Below are positions 10,301 through 23,003 of a stretch of DNA of 64,000 bases, piece by piece; the first letter of the stretch is position 1, and each line of letters begins with the position of its first letter. The DNA lies in the NCBI GenBank assembly GCA_033816765.1, contig CM066293.1:3410001-3474000 (forward strand). Direction: 5' to 3'. The notes under the pieces were generated by a model. It was not told where the DNA came from. It was given only the letters and a program-made list of their open reading frames with translations, and did no database searches. A program made the position numbers and the translations under genes. The DNA comes from Nothopassalora personata. Taxonomy: Eukaryota > Ascomycota > Dothideomycetes > Mycosphaerellales > Mycosphaerellaceae.

Positions 10301-13300
10301 ACTAGTAACCTAATAAATCTAAAGGCGAGTCTACCGCGTAACTAGAAAGTAAGTTAAGGGAAGATAAGTAACTATAAGAAACAAGTAAGATCTAAGGACT
10401 AGAAGCACCTGTACCCGAAGCATTAGAACTAGCATTAGAACTAGGATTAGAACTAGAATCAGAACTAGAATTAGAACTAGAATCCTATAGGCTATAGCTA
10501 TAGCCGGAAATTAACTAGAAACTAGGAGCTCGTAAACCCGTACTAACTACTTAGTTCCACTCGTTCTTATACAACTCCTTTATCTAGACCTACTCGTTAT
10601 CGTAGCTAACACTAGTCTTACTAGACGCGTCCCTAAGTAGCTAGCTAGTGAAGTTCCTATAGTAGTTACGGAAGAAGCTCTTATTACGTCCTTCGCTTAT
10701 AAAGCACATCTACTCGAGAGTAGTAACTAAGCTAAGCTGCTTATCTATCAATTTCACAGCTCGGACGCGCTAATTATGCATCTTCTTATAGAAGAGCTCC
10801 GGGTCTAGGCGGACCGTAGCATTAAGCCACCTTCTAGCATTAAGGATAACTTCGTTATCGTTCTAAGACTTTAAACCCGCTAGGGCATTGGATAGAGGGC
10901 TAATACTACTAAGGTATACGGCCGTAGGAAAAGGATAGCCGGGTACTAGGCGTCAATACTTAAACCCCGTAGCGCTCTTACTTAGCGTCTTAAAGTTACG
11001 ATAGAGGTCTATTACCTAGTGTATACTCTAGCTTCTCTAGAGTTTAAGATAGTTATCGTCGCGGATCTCGATAAAGTAAGGGTTAATCTAGCGTAGCGTC
11101 TTCTTATGTATGGCCTGTCTTATTAGAACGCCTATAGTAGTTACCTGCATTTGCTTAGCGCTCAGGTCCTCTCTAAACTAGCTAATACTGTTCTTACTTA
11201 GGTAATTCTAGACCCTAACCGAGAAGAAACGCTTAAATCGGCCGTCTTCTATACAGTAGTTAATCCGGCACTACTAGATAAACTCTCTAGCATTCCCTTA
11301 CTTATAAAAACCGTGTAAAAACTCCGGCCCACTAGTGCCCTCTAAGTTAAGAGAGTACAGCATGTTAAGTCGGTTACTAGTCTAGTAGTTTTCAATTTCG
11401 AGGTTTAAGTCGACCCTAGTATACTGTACTATAGTATTCGCGTTACCCCCCTAATAAGCCCTATTAAAGCTAAAAATCGTAGGCCTAGGGAAGGAGATAA
11501 ACCGAGTATAGTATTAAGGGTGTAGAGCTACTTATAAGAGCTATAGCCCGGGGTCTTGTCGCATAATCTATTAGCTTAGAGAATACTACATGTTCTAGTA
11601 GACGCCGCCGTTACTAACCTTATTCAATTCTCGTAGGTACTATCGGTACACGTCGAATTCTCGACTTATTATCTCCCTAACTATTTTAACCCGCGGCGCT
11701 AGTTTAGCGTTATTATACTAGTATAGCATGTTACTATTAATATAGGTACCGGTGCTATTAAGATCGGCTTAGTTAGCTTTATCGATACTAAATTTATCGA
11801 GGATCTAGTTATAGTTAGCATACGTAACGATACTACTCGTAGTGCCGACTTTACCTCGAACGCGGAGGTAGCTAAGCGGGTTAATAGTCTTCTAACTACG
11901 CTTATTAGGGCGAAACTATAACCTATTCTTTACCTCAATAGCTAAAAAACTCTTACCTTTAAAGAGCTAGTCTTAGACCTTAAGCGCGCGCTTACATAGG
12001 GTATTAGCGGTAATACCGGGATTCGTAACGAAGTAGAGGGCCTTATAGTAGAAATCTCGAACATGCTAATCGTACATTATAGCGCTAACCTTACTATCCC
12101 TCTTAAGAACGTCCGAGATAGCATATTCGAGCATCTTAAGGCCCGCTATCCGGTGCTTAGGTAGCTAGTTAATGCTATCTACATTAATCGAGTTTCTAAA
12201 CTTAATGCTATAGTACCGCTTATTGTAGGTGTAGTTAGCGCGCTTAATCCGGAGGGTCTCGTCTTCTTATAGGATCTAATCCTTAAAGACTAATACATTC
12301 CTAATTATAGCCGAAGGTAACATAGTAAGCATCGGATTACTATTCTTAGTTAGGGCCGGAGTAGATCGTAGGGTACTAACCGGTGTACCTAGCGGACTGC
12401 CTTCGCGTATAGGAGCGCCGTCTAGCGTTCGGTTAGGCGAGGATTAAGTAGGCGTAGTTATGCCCTTACCTATACTTTCGCCTATACGGAGCTACTTAAG
12501 TCGACTCGACTTGCGACCTCCTCTCGATAGGACTATAGGCTAGGTAGAGGCTAGTAGAGTTAGCGTAGTACTCTTTACACGTCCTTTACCTTTACTACCC
12601 GGTAGTAGCTAACGTAGCTAAGGCTATTACTAGCTAGATGGTCTAGGTTAATCTATGCTATCCTCTAGGGACGCGGACTTCTTAGTAATAGTACCCTCTA
12701 TAAAGTATAGAAGGCTATCCTTATAGACGGCTAGGCGGTGTCTTCTAATAATCTCCCTACTCTTAGCCGACTACGGATTAACGCTACGTGCTTTAGCCTC
12801 CCTATCGCACCGGGTAAGATTACTAGGCTCTAGAATTCGCTTACGATCTATGCCCTTACGGCCGATCCTTATACGCTAGATTAGTGCCCTCTAAATTCTA
12901 CTAACAGCCCTACTATAATCTAGGTACTTGTTAATGAAGGCCGTAAACTAGCGGCGCCCGCTATCAGTACTATAAAGCTCGGAGATAACGCGTCGATTAA
13001 GAATCTTGTTATCTATCTACTATAGCTAGTAGCGGGTAAGCGTAGCTCGAAGAGTCTTCTCTCGGTTACGAATCTCTAAACCGGTCTTGCGAATCTTACC
13101 GACGATAGGAAACAAGACATCGAGCTTCTTATTACTAAGGAATTCATCCTAGTAGCTCTTACCTATACCGCTCTTAACTTCCTCAAAAAACAGGTTAACC
13201 TAGACTGAGCAGTCTTCGAACACCTTCTCGAAGCCCTTATAGAAGTCCTTTAATACCTTAACCCACTTCTAAGGATTAAGCTCTCGGAACATAACATTAG

Positions 13301-13560
13301 CGGCGGACTTCGGCGTATTCGTATTAGTAAGGACATGCTTAATGTTGTCCGGTAGGCGAAGGGACTCGAATAAGGTCTAAGGTAGGCGGGTAAGCCTAGT
13401 AATAGTACTAGTAAGCGCTATACTCGAGCTAGCCGGGCGTAACGATAGGCTAGCTTAAGCTATAATAACTAGGATTCGCTAGTAGTAAGATCGAAAGAGC
13501 TAGCTATCTCGTAGTGCTACTCTAGAGTGTTAGTAAGCTTTAAAAGCTTAGTGTCGGGGT
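10300..13560 (-). pseudogene. Unrecognised third ORF of the large gypsy-type element
   Basis: Minus-strand coding-like sequence of about 1000 codons. Breaks are mostly RIP-type TAA/TAG, with at least one apparent frame change near 12300. Readable pieces include SLRLPDNIKHVLTNTNT and WVKVLKDFYKGFEKVFEDC (13230-13380), NREKTLRATLTRY, LPKHRIAGLKMLEYAISDVL (~12130), LVPGYPFPTAVYLSSISPL (~10900), RRWLNATVRLDPELFYKKMHN (~10800), and a Ser/Asn/Asp-rich C-terminal tail of SSSNSSSDSSSNPSSN type (10430-10490). I recognise no family, and no zinc finger, recombinase, envelope or RNase motif. It lies downstream of integrase in the same orientation. It could be an element-specific third gene or a captured host gene. 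RIP prevents judging the original boundaries. Confidence 0.6.
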
Positions 13561-13906
13561 AGGGGCTTTAAAGAAGGTTAAGGTCGTTAAGAGAGAGAGG
13601 CTAAAGAACCGTCTAATGTGTATAGTAGTAGTAGATAGATGTGTTAGTAGCTCTAGTAATAGTGTTAGTGTTTAAAGAAAAGGAGAGGAAGTAGTAGGTA
13701 GAGAGCTACGCTTAAGTATGCCTCTTACCGTATGTCCCTATAACCGTTATAAGGTAGTAGCGCCGAGACCGGTCTTATAAGTAGTAAGAGTAGTGCTATT
13801 AAGGTTATACTAAAGGTCCGATAACCCTACATATAACCGAAAACTAGTGCTAGTAACCACCTAGGTAAGTATTCGGTAGGGGCATGCCACGCTATTACGT
13901 AATCCG
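13561..13906. other. Spacer between pol and ORF3
   Basis: RIPed sequence with purine/pyrimidine-rich tracts (GAGAGAGAGG near 13590, AGAAAAGGAGAGGAAG near 13676) and no clear frame. ORF3 may start within it. Confidence 0.4.
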
Positions 13907-13932
13907 ATTTACCGGTCCCGGGACCGGTAAAT
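13907..13932. promoter_or_regulatory. Palindrome copy 2 (after pol)
   Basis: Perfect 26-bp palindrome, half-site ATTTACCGGTCCC. It contains no CpA or TpG on either strand, so it is immune to RIP and survives unchanged. It lies about 110-140 bp beyond the apparent end of pol and before ORF3. Possible inter-cistron signal; role unknown. Confidence 0.65.
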
Positions 13933-16900
13933 GTAACTCTACTAACTAAGGTCTAACTAAGGTAAGAACACCCTATAAAGTGAAGTCTAGATAACCGAAT
14001 CGACTTAATAAACTAAAGGGCATGTGTAACACATGCCTAAGGGAAGTGAACTCCGTACGCTATTACTAACTAATTAGTTCTTAGCCTCGATCCTACTAAA
14101 CTGTAAAATTTTGGCTATAGAAAGGTTATAAGGCCTAACCTATAGCTTCTTAGATTCCGGTTTAGGATACGATCCCCTTTCGTTAACTCCTATAGGTAGC
14201 ACGTCTTCGTCGGCGATAGGCTCGATCTCGTTCGAATTACTACTATCTTCGCTATTAGCGACTTCTCCCTCCCCTATTACGAGATCGATCCCATTATCTA
14301 GGCCTAGTACTCCTATGTTATCCGGGCGAAGCTCTAGAACTAGCTTAAGGTTTTCTCGTGCCTAAACACCCTTTATTAGCGTGCTATTAAGTTCCTTAAG
14401 AATATAGGTACTAAACTCCCTAGAGACACTAGACACCCGATATAGACCTTACTATCGGTAACCGATCTTACGTGAGAAGTCATCCTTATATAGCTTATCG
14501 AATCTCATAATAAGGTCGCCCTTCTAGAAACTAATAGAGTTAACATTCCGGTAAGAATTAAAGTAGTCCTTACTAAGTTCTCTTAGTCGCTTCCTTCGAG
14601 TATATAGCTCTTCTAAACTAAGGTCTCGAGCCTAGAGTTAACGCGCACGTATAGCAAGTAGGTCCTTAGTCGTTCTTACTGATCTCTATTAGTAATTCGC
14701 CTACGTTAGGTGCTTAACCTTAATTAGTAGAATCGTGCGATAGCTATATAGGACCTAAGCTAGTGTTATTCTAGTAGTACGATAGGTCGTAGTCCTATTA
14801 GCCTATAACACGGCGGGTACCTATTGTTCCTATCCGCGGTATATGTTCCTTATGAGCTTTACTAATGCTATAAGAATCGGACGGTGTCTAGCCTCGACCG
14901 GAGCATTAGACTACAGATAGTACGGTAATATTCGGATCCTTCGAACACTAAGCCCTACGAGCAACTGCTTAACCTTAGCCGTATGAACCGTAGCGTTATT
15001 AAGCACAATTTCAGTATAGTAGCCGTGCCTATAGAAGACATCTTCGTATAGAAACTTAGTAACCGACTTAGAGCTAGGAGGTACCCTCGTTACTCTAGCC
15101 TCGATCTAGTTACTAAGTGCTTCGCGCGTAACTAGGAGGTATCTATTTTTATGCACCTAGACAGGGTCCGAGTACTACTTCTTACTAATAACTTAAGGGC
15201 TCGATAAGTGAAGCTTACTAGCGCGCTAGTTGCCTTCGCAAAACCTATAGGGAGTATAACTTCGAACCTACGTAGAGACATCGGCGAAGTACCCGTCCTA
15301 GTAATACCGATCGGAAATAAGGTTGTATACGACCTTAGCGCTACGGTAACCGTGTCTCTTATAGCACTCTATAACGATCTCCTTCTAAGCCTGATTATCG
15401 TTAATTACAAGTTGCAACGGTACTCCTCGGCGCTTCTAGAAGAATAGCAATTAGTCCCGGATAAAGAAATTGACGCTTTTCTTTACTAGCCGCCGGTACT
15501 TAGTACGGGTAACACTATCGGGCCGGGTCCTAGTTTCTATAACCTAAGTAAGCTACTAAGAGCCCTTAGAGTATCGGTCCCCGAGATGTCGTGTTTTCTA
15601 GATTTTAACTAGATAGGTATCGACCGGCTCCGGGTACCCGAATAGCTTATTATTAATTATCCGGTCGACTTCGTCTTCGTTAGCTTCCCTAGGTTCCTAA
15701 GGTGTAGAGGGCCTACGAGATAGGGCATCTAGGCTAGTATGTCTAGTCCCCGTAACGTGCTTTACCTCGAACGTAAATAACCTAATCTATACAACCCACC
15801 GGGCTATTACCGAGTTTGGTAGGTCCGAAGCCGGCCGGTTAAGCTACTATATAAGTGTCTTAGTATTAACCTTAAGGACAAAATTAACGCTAGTGATATA
15901 TCTCTAGATCTTCTTAAGCCCCTTAAGGGCTCTAAGGCATTCCCGCTTACTAGCATTATATCTAGATTCTAACACGTTCTAGATTCCGCTCTTATACCGC
16001 ACCGGGTAACGCCGTCGGGTACTGTCTATTAATTCTTAAGAAACGATACATCCCCATCTAGTACCGCTAGCATTAACTAAGACAAAGATGGACCTAGCAC
16101 TAGGTAAGTAGTAGAGGGTAACTAAGGCTAGAGCCTACATAAGATATCTAGTAACCTCCTCTTTTAAGAACTGCTCATTTTCTGTCTAGGTAAACTCGGC
16201 GTCCTTCTTTAGTAGCTTATACATTAGTCGAGCGATAATAACGAACTAGGGAATCCATATCCGGAAGTACATACATAGCCCTACATAGCTGCGGACCTCC
16301 TTAATATAGGTAGGCGTAGGCTAATCTAGGATCTTAGCTACAACCTTTAGATTAGGATAGCGACTATCCGGCCTAGTAACGTACCTAACAATCTTAAGCT
16401 TTTCGTATAACCATTGGGATTTGCCTCTAGTAACTACCGTACTAGCTCTTTCTAGGTTAGTAAGAACTAGATCTAAGGAAACGATGTACTTAACGACCTA
16501 TTTCCTTAACCTAGGCTCTACTTCGGCATTCCTATAGTCCTTAGTTAGTCCCTTAATACCGATGTTATCGAGAAACGGCTTCGCTCGATGCGAGATATAA
16601 TTAAGTAGAATCTTTATTACCGTACGCACGAACTAAGTAACTAAATTAGTAGCTCCTTAAGGTAGAGTCGTGTTACGTACTAGGCTAAGAGGGGTTATAA
16701 AGGCTATTAAGTCCCGGTAGGACTTATCTAAAGTAATCTAATTATAACCTAAAAACAGGTCTATAAGTGAAGCAACTCGGTACCCGGCAAAATCCTCTAA
16801 GAGGCTATCCGTGTCCGGTAGAATGTTAGTATCGCGTATAGTAACCTCATTTAGGAGCATAGCTAAGTTAATTAACCGATATGGCACATCGCTTCTAGAG

Positions 16901-17065
16901 GCATTAACCTTCTTTACGACTAGGAACTAGCTATTAGAATATGCCCCTTATAAGTATTCTAGGATGTTATTCTTAATCCGGGCTCTAATTATGCGTTTAA
17001 CAATTGCCCTAAGACTTAGGTACAACCGGATAGGGCGTGCCTACTATAGCCTATAAGGGACCGTG

Positions 17066-17472
17066 TGTTATTGTCTCGTTCTAGGGCTAGTCTTAAAAGA
17101 GAGATAAGTTAAGTCACGTAGCGGTATTCTTTAGAGAGGCTAAAGTAAGCTAAGCGAAGATGAATGATAGGAATAAGAGTTGTATTCCAATTAGTGAGAT
17201 AGTAACATAAGTTAAACGCATTAGAACTATAAGGGTTTCTTAGCGTTCCTAAATATAAAGGAGATAGAGCGTTTGCTCTCCGTGCTCTCTATGCTCTCTA
17301 TGCTCTCTCGAGATCACCGAGATTAACGAGATTAAGGAGATTACTTCAGTTACTCTCTCGGTTCCTTAGTTTTATTCCTACGGGTAAGAGAGCACTTCTC
17401 GGGCGAAAGCGCCCGCTAATTGTAGAGGTCTAATTGGTTAGCTTCCTTTAGCCCTAGATTAGAACCGTAACA
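17066..17472 (-). repeat. gypsy-1 3' LTR
   Basis: 407 bp, same length as its partner and nearly identical to it; most differences are CA/TA or TG/TA. Carries short GCTCTCYRT tandem units (~17274-17307) and TTCGGGCGAAAGCGCCCG-like hairpin DNA near the right end. Confidence 0.93.
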
Positions 17473-17547
17473 CCATCCCCCTTTTAGTCTAGCTCTGTCC
17501 TAGAGCTTTATAAGTCATGTTATACTTCCTTTTCGTGTCTCGTAACG

Positions 17548-18111
17548 ATGTCTTCTTCCTCCTAATCTAAATCTACCGCTCGCCGTAAGAAGAAAGCCTA
17601 GTAGATCTTTCGTAACGGCGATACCGCGATGCGTCCGTATAATTCTTGTTAAAAGGAGGGCCGTGTGTACAATGTACACATCTTATCTAGTCGCTGTTCT
17701 AAGTGCTAGCAGCGGAATCTAAAGAGTTACAATACGAGGGTAACCGAGGGCGAGTAGAAGCGCTTATCGCTTTAGCGGAAGAAATTGTTATAGGAACTAG
17801 ATACCGCGAAGAGGATTCTTAGTAAAAGGTAGGATGCCTTAATAGAAGCGTATATAAAGGAAATGCGCCTTCGTAAGCAATTAGATACGGTCGATTAGAA
17901 GGTTGCGGAGGGTCGTTCGTTAGAAGATTGGTTGTTACTAGGCGAGGATCTAGGGGTGTAGGAGTACGCTATAGTAGACGCGGATCCTAGTGCTCCTAAT
18001 CTGTCCTTGTCTCCGTAGACCTAGAGTGCTATCGAAGGTCTTCTAGACGACTTCTAGCTTTCTCCTTCTAGCGAGACGGTACCGTCGGTAGCTTAGCCGT
18101 CTTCTTCGTGA
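17548..18111 (+). pseudogene. Antisense accessory ORF of gypsy-1 (Cys cluster plus coiled coil)
   Basis: On the strand opposite to gag-pol, between pol and the 3' LTR. 188 codons from ATG (MSSSS start) to a TGA that RIP cannot create, with no frameshift but about a dozen TAA/TAG at Gln-type positions. RARRKKK-like basic N-terminus (11-17), Cys residues around 33-55 (SC, then SSRCSKC), a long charged helix (EGE*KRLSL*RKKLL*ELDTA..., ~70-125), then an acidic tail. Layout matches fungal hypothetical proteins with a CxxC cluster followed by a coiled coil. The gypsy-2 element has a counterpart in the same place and orientation, so this is part of the element rather than chance. Function unknown. 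Confidence 0.7.
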
Positions 18112-18151
18112 GGGTATTTATTTATAAGTTGTGTCCCTGTTCTTATCAATC

Positions 18152-18225
18152 GGCTGGGTAGCTTAGTAGTAGAGCGTAAGCTGTCTACACTCTTAAGGTC
18201 GTGGGTTCGATTCCTACTCTAGTCG
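18152..18225 (+). ncRNA. tRNA-like sequence in gypsy-1, antisense to pol
   Basis: Folds as a tRNA: acceptor GGCTGGG with TCTAGTC, D arm GCTT-AGTAGTA-GAGC (A-box like), T arm GTGGG-TTCGATT-CCTAC (B-box like), 5-nt variable region. The anticodon arm is odd: 4-bp TAAG/CTTA stem with an 11-nt loop, so no anticodon can be assigned. 74 nt. Lies 40 nt after the antisense ORF, same strand. Could be a tRNA-derived Pol III promoter or a relic. Its 3' end does not match the sequence next to the 5' LTR, so it is not obviously the primer. Confidence 0.6.
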
Positions 18226-18239
18226 TCCGTTTACTTAAA

Positions 18240-21200
18240 AGTTACCATGTCTTATAGTGTGGTTACTTCTAAGTAAGCGCCGTTTTAATACTCCCGAATC
18301 TTCTCATACAGTTTCGTAGGTTTTCTTTTAGTTCCTAGGTATTTTCTAATTTGTCGTATCCCTTCCATTTAATAAGGTATCGCTAACCCTTTTTATCTAG
18401 GATTTTTTTGACTTTAAATTCGTTTTCTACTTCCGGCTCGAAATGGAAGCTCTCCTAGTAGGGTGTTTCGGCGTCTACGGGTTCCAGCTTAGAGATATAG
18501 AAGACTAGGTGGATTTTTGCGTTAGGTGGTAGTCGTAGTCGATAGTTAACTAGTCCTACGACTTTGTCGATTAAAAATGGTCCGACCTTAACGTAATCTA
18601 GTTTCTTAGTCTATCGTAATGTTGTCGTATGCGTTCTTCTTCTCGATCCTTCGGTACTTAGTATTTCCCTTACGATATAGGGAACTGTTCGTCCTTATCG
18701 CCTAGTATCCGTACGATGTTATTGAATTCTCTCGTATTTACACTAAGACTTCCGTCGGGGTTTGTCTTCAATATCTTGTGTTACACTAGTTCTTTTTCTT
18801 CTATATAGTCGCTTCTTCGGCTTAGCGCGTCGGCGCGGCCATTCTCTCTTCCTAGAGTATATTTAGTTTCGAACTTATACTATCCTAGTAGCTCCGACCA
18901 GCGGGCTTGCCTTCGGGTAAGTTCTTTCGTCGTCGTAAAGTACGTAAGATTCTTATAGTTAGAAAGAATCGTTAACTTCGGTAGGCCCTCAACATATACT
19001 CTCTAATGTTATATAGTAGCAACAATAGCTAGAAGGTCTTTATTATAGATGTCGTAGTTCTATTCCGCTATAGTCATTTTCCGGGATTAATAGGCTACTG
19101 GGTGTCTCTACCTATCGTGTGTCTATGTTAAACACGCGCCTATTGCTATATTAGACGCATCGGTCTCGATGTAGACTTCCTTGCTACCATCGAATAGTCG
19201 AAGCGTAGGGGCTAAAGCGCATTGTTCCTTAAGTTTCTTAAATGCTTTAATCTGTTCCTTTCCCTATTTCTAAGTAACGTCCTTTCTTATAAGCATCGTT
19301 ATTAGTGCTGCTGTCTTTAAATAGTCCTTAATGAATTTCCGGTTGTAGTTCGCTAGTCTAAGGAATGATTATACGTCCTTAACTGTTTTCGGTTCTAGCT
19401 ACTCTCTAATTAACTGTGTCTTCGTAGGGTCGATCGTTATCCCTATAGTGCTAATAATAAAGCCTAGGAATTTAACTTCTTTCTTATAGAATTCGCATTT
19501 CTCGGGTGCCGTCTTGAATCCTAACTACGTAAGTCGTTCGAAGACGTCCTAGACTTGTTTTGTATGTTCCTATAGGGATCCTTTTATGTAGACTAATATG
19601 TCGTCTATGTAAGCGATAACGCATACATTAAGTAGGTCTCTAAGTGTCTCGTTAACAAGGTCCTAATAGGATGCGGGTGCGTTAGTCAATCCTATTAGTA
19701 TAACTAAGAATTCGTAAAGTCCGTATCTCGTTCTAAAAGCGGTCTTCCATTCTTCTCCTTCTACTATTCGTATAGCATAGAAGGCATCTCGTAGGTTAAT
19801 CTTCGTGTACTAGTCTAATCCGGTTAATCTGTCCTATGCTTCTTCGATGTTAGGTAGTAGGTATCGGTTCTTAATCGTGATCTCGTTTAACTTCCTATAG
19901 TCCTATACGAGTCGTAACTTCCCGTTTACTTTTAGAACGAACATGTATAGAGTTCCTATACTCGAGGTGGATCTTCTTATCCATCCTTTAGCTAGCTTCT
20001 CCTTTAGCCATTCTCGTAGGGTCTATAGCTCTTTCTTAGACATTTAATATAGGGGTCCCTATAGAGGCTCTTTCCCGGGCTAAATGTTAATCTTATGATC
20101 CCATAAGCGGTGCTTAGGTAAGGCGGTTTTGCCTCTCTCCTCTTTAAAGAGTCGCGACCACTTACGGTACTCCTTAGGAATACTTAACTCTAAGATGTTA
20201 GTATTCTTCGATAGTGCGTTACTTCTATCACTTCTAGTAACTTCGTGACCCGGCGGCCCTACGCTAGTGTCTATCCCGGTCGAAGGTAGTTCTTCTATCC
20301 TTCTAGTCGGCGTAAGCTATATCTCGTTTAGCTGTTTCCTTACCGTATCCACTAGTGAACGCTACTACTACGTAGGCTAAATGTCGATAACGTAATCGCA
20401 TTTCCTAAATGTAAGTACTCCTCTTCTCTAGTCGATTACTAGATTGTGCTTTCTTAACTAAGGCATACCTAATACTATGTTATAACTGGCTATATTAGTG
20501 ACATCTAAGGTAATATTCTCGTAGTACTATTAGATAGCTAGTAGCAATGGTATCGTCTCCCATTCTACGTTAGGTAACGATGATCCGTTTACCGCGATTA
20601 ACTCGTAACCCTATTTCTTCTTTAGGGTAGCTAACCCGTTTCTTCTTATAAAAGACTCGGAGATAAAGTTCCCCGCTACTCCTAAGTCGATTATGACACT
20701 AGTCTTATGTCCGTTAACGATTGCTTATGTCTAGAAAACTGTGTTTAATGTCGATACGTAAGCCTAAGTATTACATAACTCCCTCCGGTCGCTTATTCCT
20801 AGGGAGCTAATCCTTTTCCCGAATAGTATGTGGTTCGCTATGCTTCGTGCCTAGAGGCTTTGGCTAGAACCTATAGCCCGTTGCCCTATGTTTAAACTTA
20901 ATGGAGTGTAGCTTCCTTCGTCCGCCTATCTTAGGTAGGAATTCCTCGTGCCTTCTTTATAGGTAGATGATTATGTCGTATAGTTTCTTAGGTACATCTA
21001 CCGTAAAGGTAAGTTGTTTATTGTCGTCGTTAGTGTCGCTCTCTTCTCCTTCAGAGGAATCTTCTTCGCTTAATTCTTCCGGATCCTATTCTTCCTTAAT
21101 AGTATTTAGCCCGGTAGTTTCTTAACTTGCTTCCTATGGTTCTAGTGACTATGATCCGTTCCATCCTAGGTCCTAATTTTCTTTATCGCTTCCATCTTCG

Positions 21201-22560
21201 TTAAAATAGGATTCGTCGATCTCTACTTCTCGGAGCGTAGCGTCTTGCCTATGCGTCGCTCCTAGGGTTCCTCGTGGTTGCTAAGGCTAATACCCTACGC
21301 CTAACTTCGCGGCGTAGTAGATTTAATACGAGTCTTAGTAATAGAATCGCTAATAAAGGCTTCTATAACCATTTCGAGACTCGGATTTGATCTCGTAGTC
21401 GACTCTTCGTATTATTATGTTGAACTGTCGTAGTTAGTTCTTCGCATTAAATGGAATGACTACCATTTGCTACCTATAGTATCCTCCTCGTCCTTGTGAG
21501 GGGTCTAGGAGAGGCGTCGTGCTTCTATTACTAGCTCTCTCCCCTACTCTCCGAGTATAGTCGGTATCTCCTCGGGATCTAACGCTACTCCTAGATTTAC
21601 TAGTTTGGGGTTGCATTATATTAAACTGCTCGCGGCGTACTATATTCTTACCGCGGCAATCCCGTGCTATGTAGCCTTCCTTACTATAGGTATAGTATAT
21701 AAGTTTTCCTTTTCCTTTAAAGGGCTTCTTTCCGTAGCCCCTACTCTTATCGATCCTCCGTCCTCGTTAGGTAACGTCCAGTTCTATTAGCTGTAGTCTA
21801 TAGTAGGGTTAGCTTTATCGTGAGAATTCTCCCTTCGTAACGTATCCTCCTAAGGGTCTACGGTCCGGAGCGTATCCTACTATTCCTCCTACTTTAGAGT
21901 CGTATTTCTTCTCCTAGTGTCGTTCCTAGAGCTAGTCATCGATGTTAATCGACGCCTTCATTAGCTCTTCGAGGTTAGTGATCTGTCCCCCGTGTCTTAT
22001 TAACTCGTCCTTAACGGAGTCTTTAAGTCCACGTCAGAATATAGTTATTAACGCCGTCTAGTCCTATCTAGTGATTTGTCCGTATTCTTCGAATTTGGCG
22101 GCATACTCTAAAGTAGACGTCTTCTGCTTTAGGTGTTAAATGATTCGTATAGCCTATTAGACTTCGTTCAAGGTTCTAAAGATTAATTTCATCTTCTCTT
22201 TAAAAAGGGTGTAGCTCCTAAACATTCCGGTAGGGTCTAATCGTCCTATACCTTTAAGGTATTCCTTAAGGTAAGGTTTAATCTAGTTCTACGCACTTCC
22301 GCGAAGGTACGTAATAGCGAAGATAGTTCTTTTATCGGCATCGACTAGGTTAAACATAAGGTACATATCTATCTAGTTAATCTAGTCGTCGAACTTAGCT
22401 CTATCTCTATAGAAGAGGTCTGGCTTAGCAGCCTTAACGTCGTTCTTCCTTAGAGTAGGCTCGTTATCGTCATTAGACTCATCGTCCTTCGTAGTGGTCT
22501 ATTGTAGTGGCGCACGGCGGATGCTTCCTACTTCGCTAGGGGCGGGTGTTCCCCTACTAG
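18240..22560 (-). pseudogene. gypsy-1 gag-pol polyprotein with chromodomain, RIP-inactivated
   Basis: Minus strand. Gag from ~22540; CCHC knuckle near 21670 with RIP-altered residues (YSKEGYIARDC); protease near 20690, where Ser of DSG reads Leu (IIDLGVAGNF, TCA->TTA); RT from ~20030 with [27 protein letters not shown] and YIDD at 19600-19611; RNase H with IETDASNIAIGACL near 19180 and LGRENGRADALSRRS near 18840; integrase largely missing or very short before 18600; chromodomain EFKVKKILDKKG then YLIKWKGYDKLENT near 18330-18420. The chromodomain marks a chromovirus; such domains bind methylated H3 and can direct insertion to heterochromatin. Confidence 0.88.
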
Positions 22561-22596
22561 CTGCTTAAGTAGCGCTTATCCTAAGGGCGTTTAAAG

Positions 22597-23003
22597 TGTT
22601 ATTGTCTCGTTCTAGGGCTAGTCTCATAAGAGAGATAAGTCAAGTTACGTAGCGGTATTCTTTAGAGAGGCTAAAGTAAGCTAAGCGAAGATAAATGATA
22701 GGAATAAGAGTTATATTCCAATTAGTGAGATAGTAACATAAGTTAAACGTATTAGAACTATAAGGGTTTCTTAGCGTTCCTAAATATAAAGGAGATAGAG
22801 CGTTTGCTCTCCGTGCTCTCTATGCTCTCTATGCTCTCTCGAGATTACCGAGATTAACGAGATTAAGGAGATCACTTCAGTTGCTCTCTCGGTTCCTTAG
22901 TTTTATTCCTGCGGGTAAGAGAGCACTTCTCGGGCGAAAGCGCCCGCCAATTGTGGAGGTCTGATTGGTTAGCTTCCTTTAGCCCTAGATTAGAACCGTA
23001 ACA
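22597..23003 (-). repeat. gypsy-1 5' LTR
   Basis: 407 bp partner of 17066-17472; TG...CA ends. Slightly less RIPed than its partner (for example CGCCAATTGTGG here against CGCTAATTGTAG there), which shows unequal mutation of the two LTRs after insertion. Confidence 0.93.

Larger units (their letters stand above)
17066..23003 (-). mobile_element. Complete chromovirus (gypsy-1) nested in the large element's pol
   Basis: 407-bp LTRs at both ends (TGTTATTG...CCGTAACA on the + strand) with 5-bp target duplications CCGTG (17061-17065) and CCGTA (23004-23008); the single difference is a RIP-type G->A. Element orientation is minus: 5' LTR 22597-23003, gag, pol with C-terminal chromodomain, an antisense ORF and tRNA-like sequence, polypurine tract (AAAAGGGGGA, complement of ~17474-17485), 3' LTR 17066-17472. 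Total 5.9 kb, typical for fungal chromoviruses. Confidence 0.93.

Noticed and set aside
15208..15447. 79-codon plus-strand frame in the gypsy-type pol
   Set aside because: It lies antisense to the integrase region; RIP removes CA/TG and leaves few stops in some shadow frames. No start context or homology.
18152..18225. Calling the tRNA-like sequence a functional tRNA gene
   Set aside because: The anticodon arm has an 11-nt loop and no assignable anticodon; it recurs in a retroelement context, so a tRNA-derived element part is more likely.
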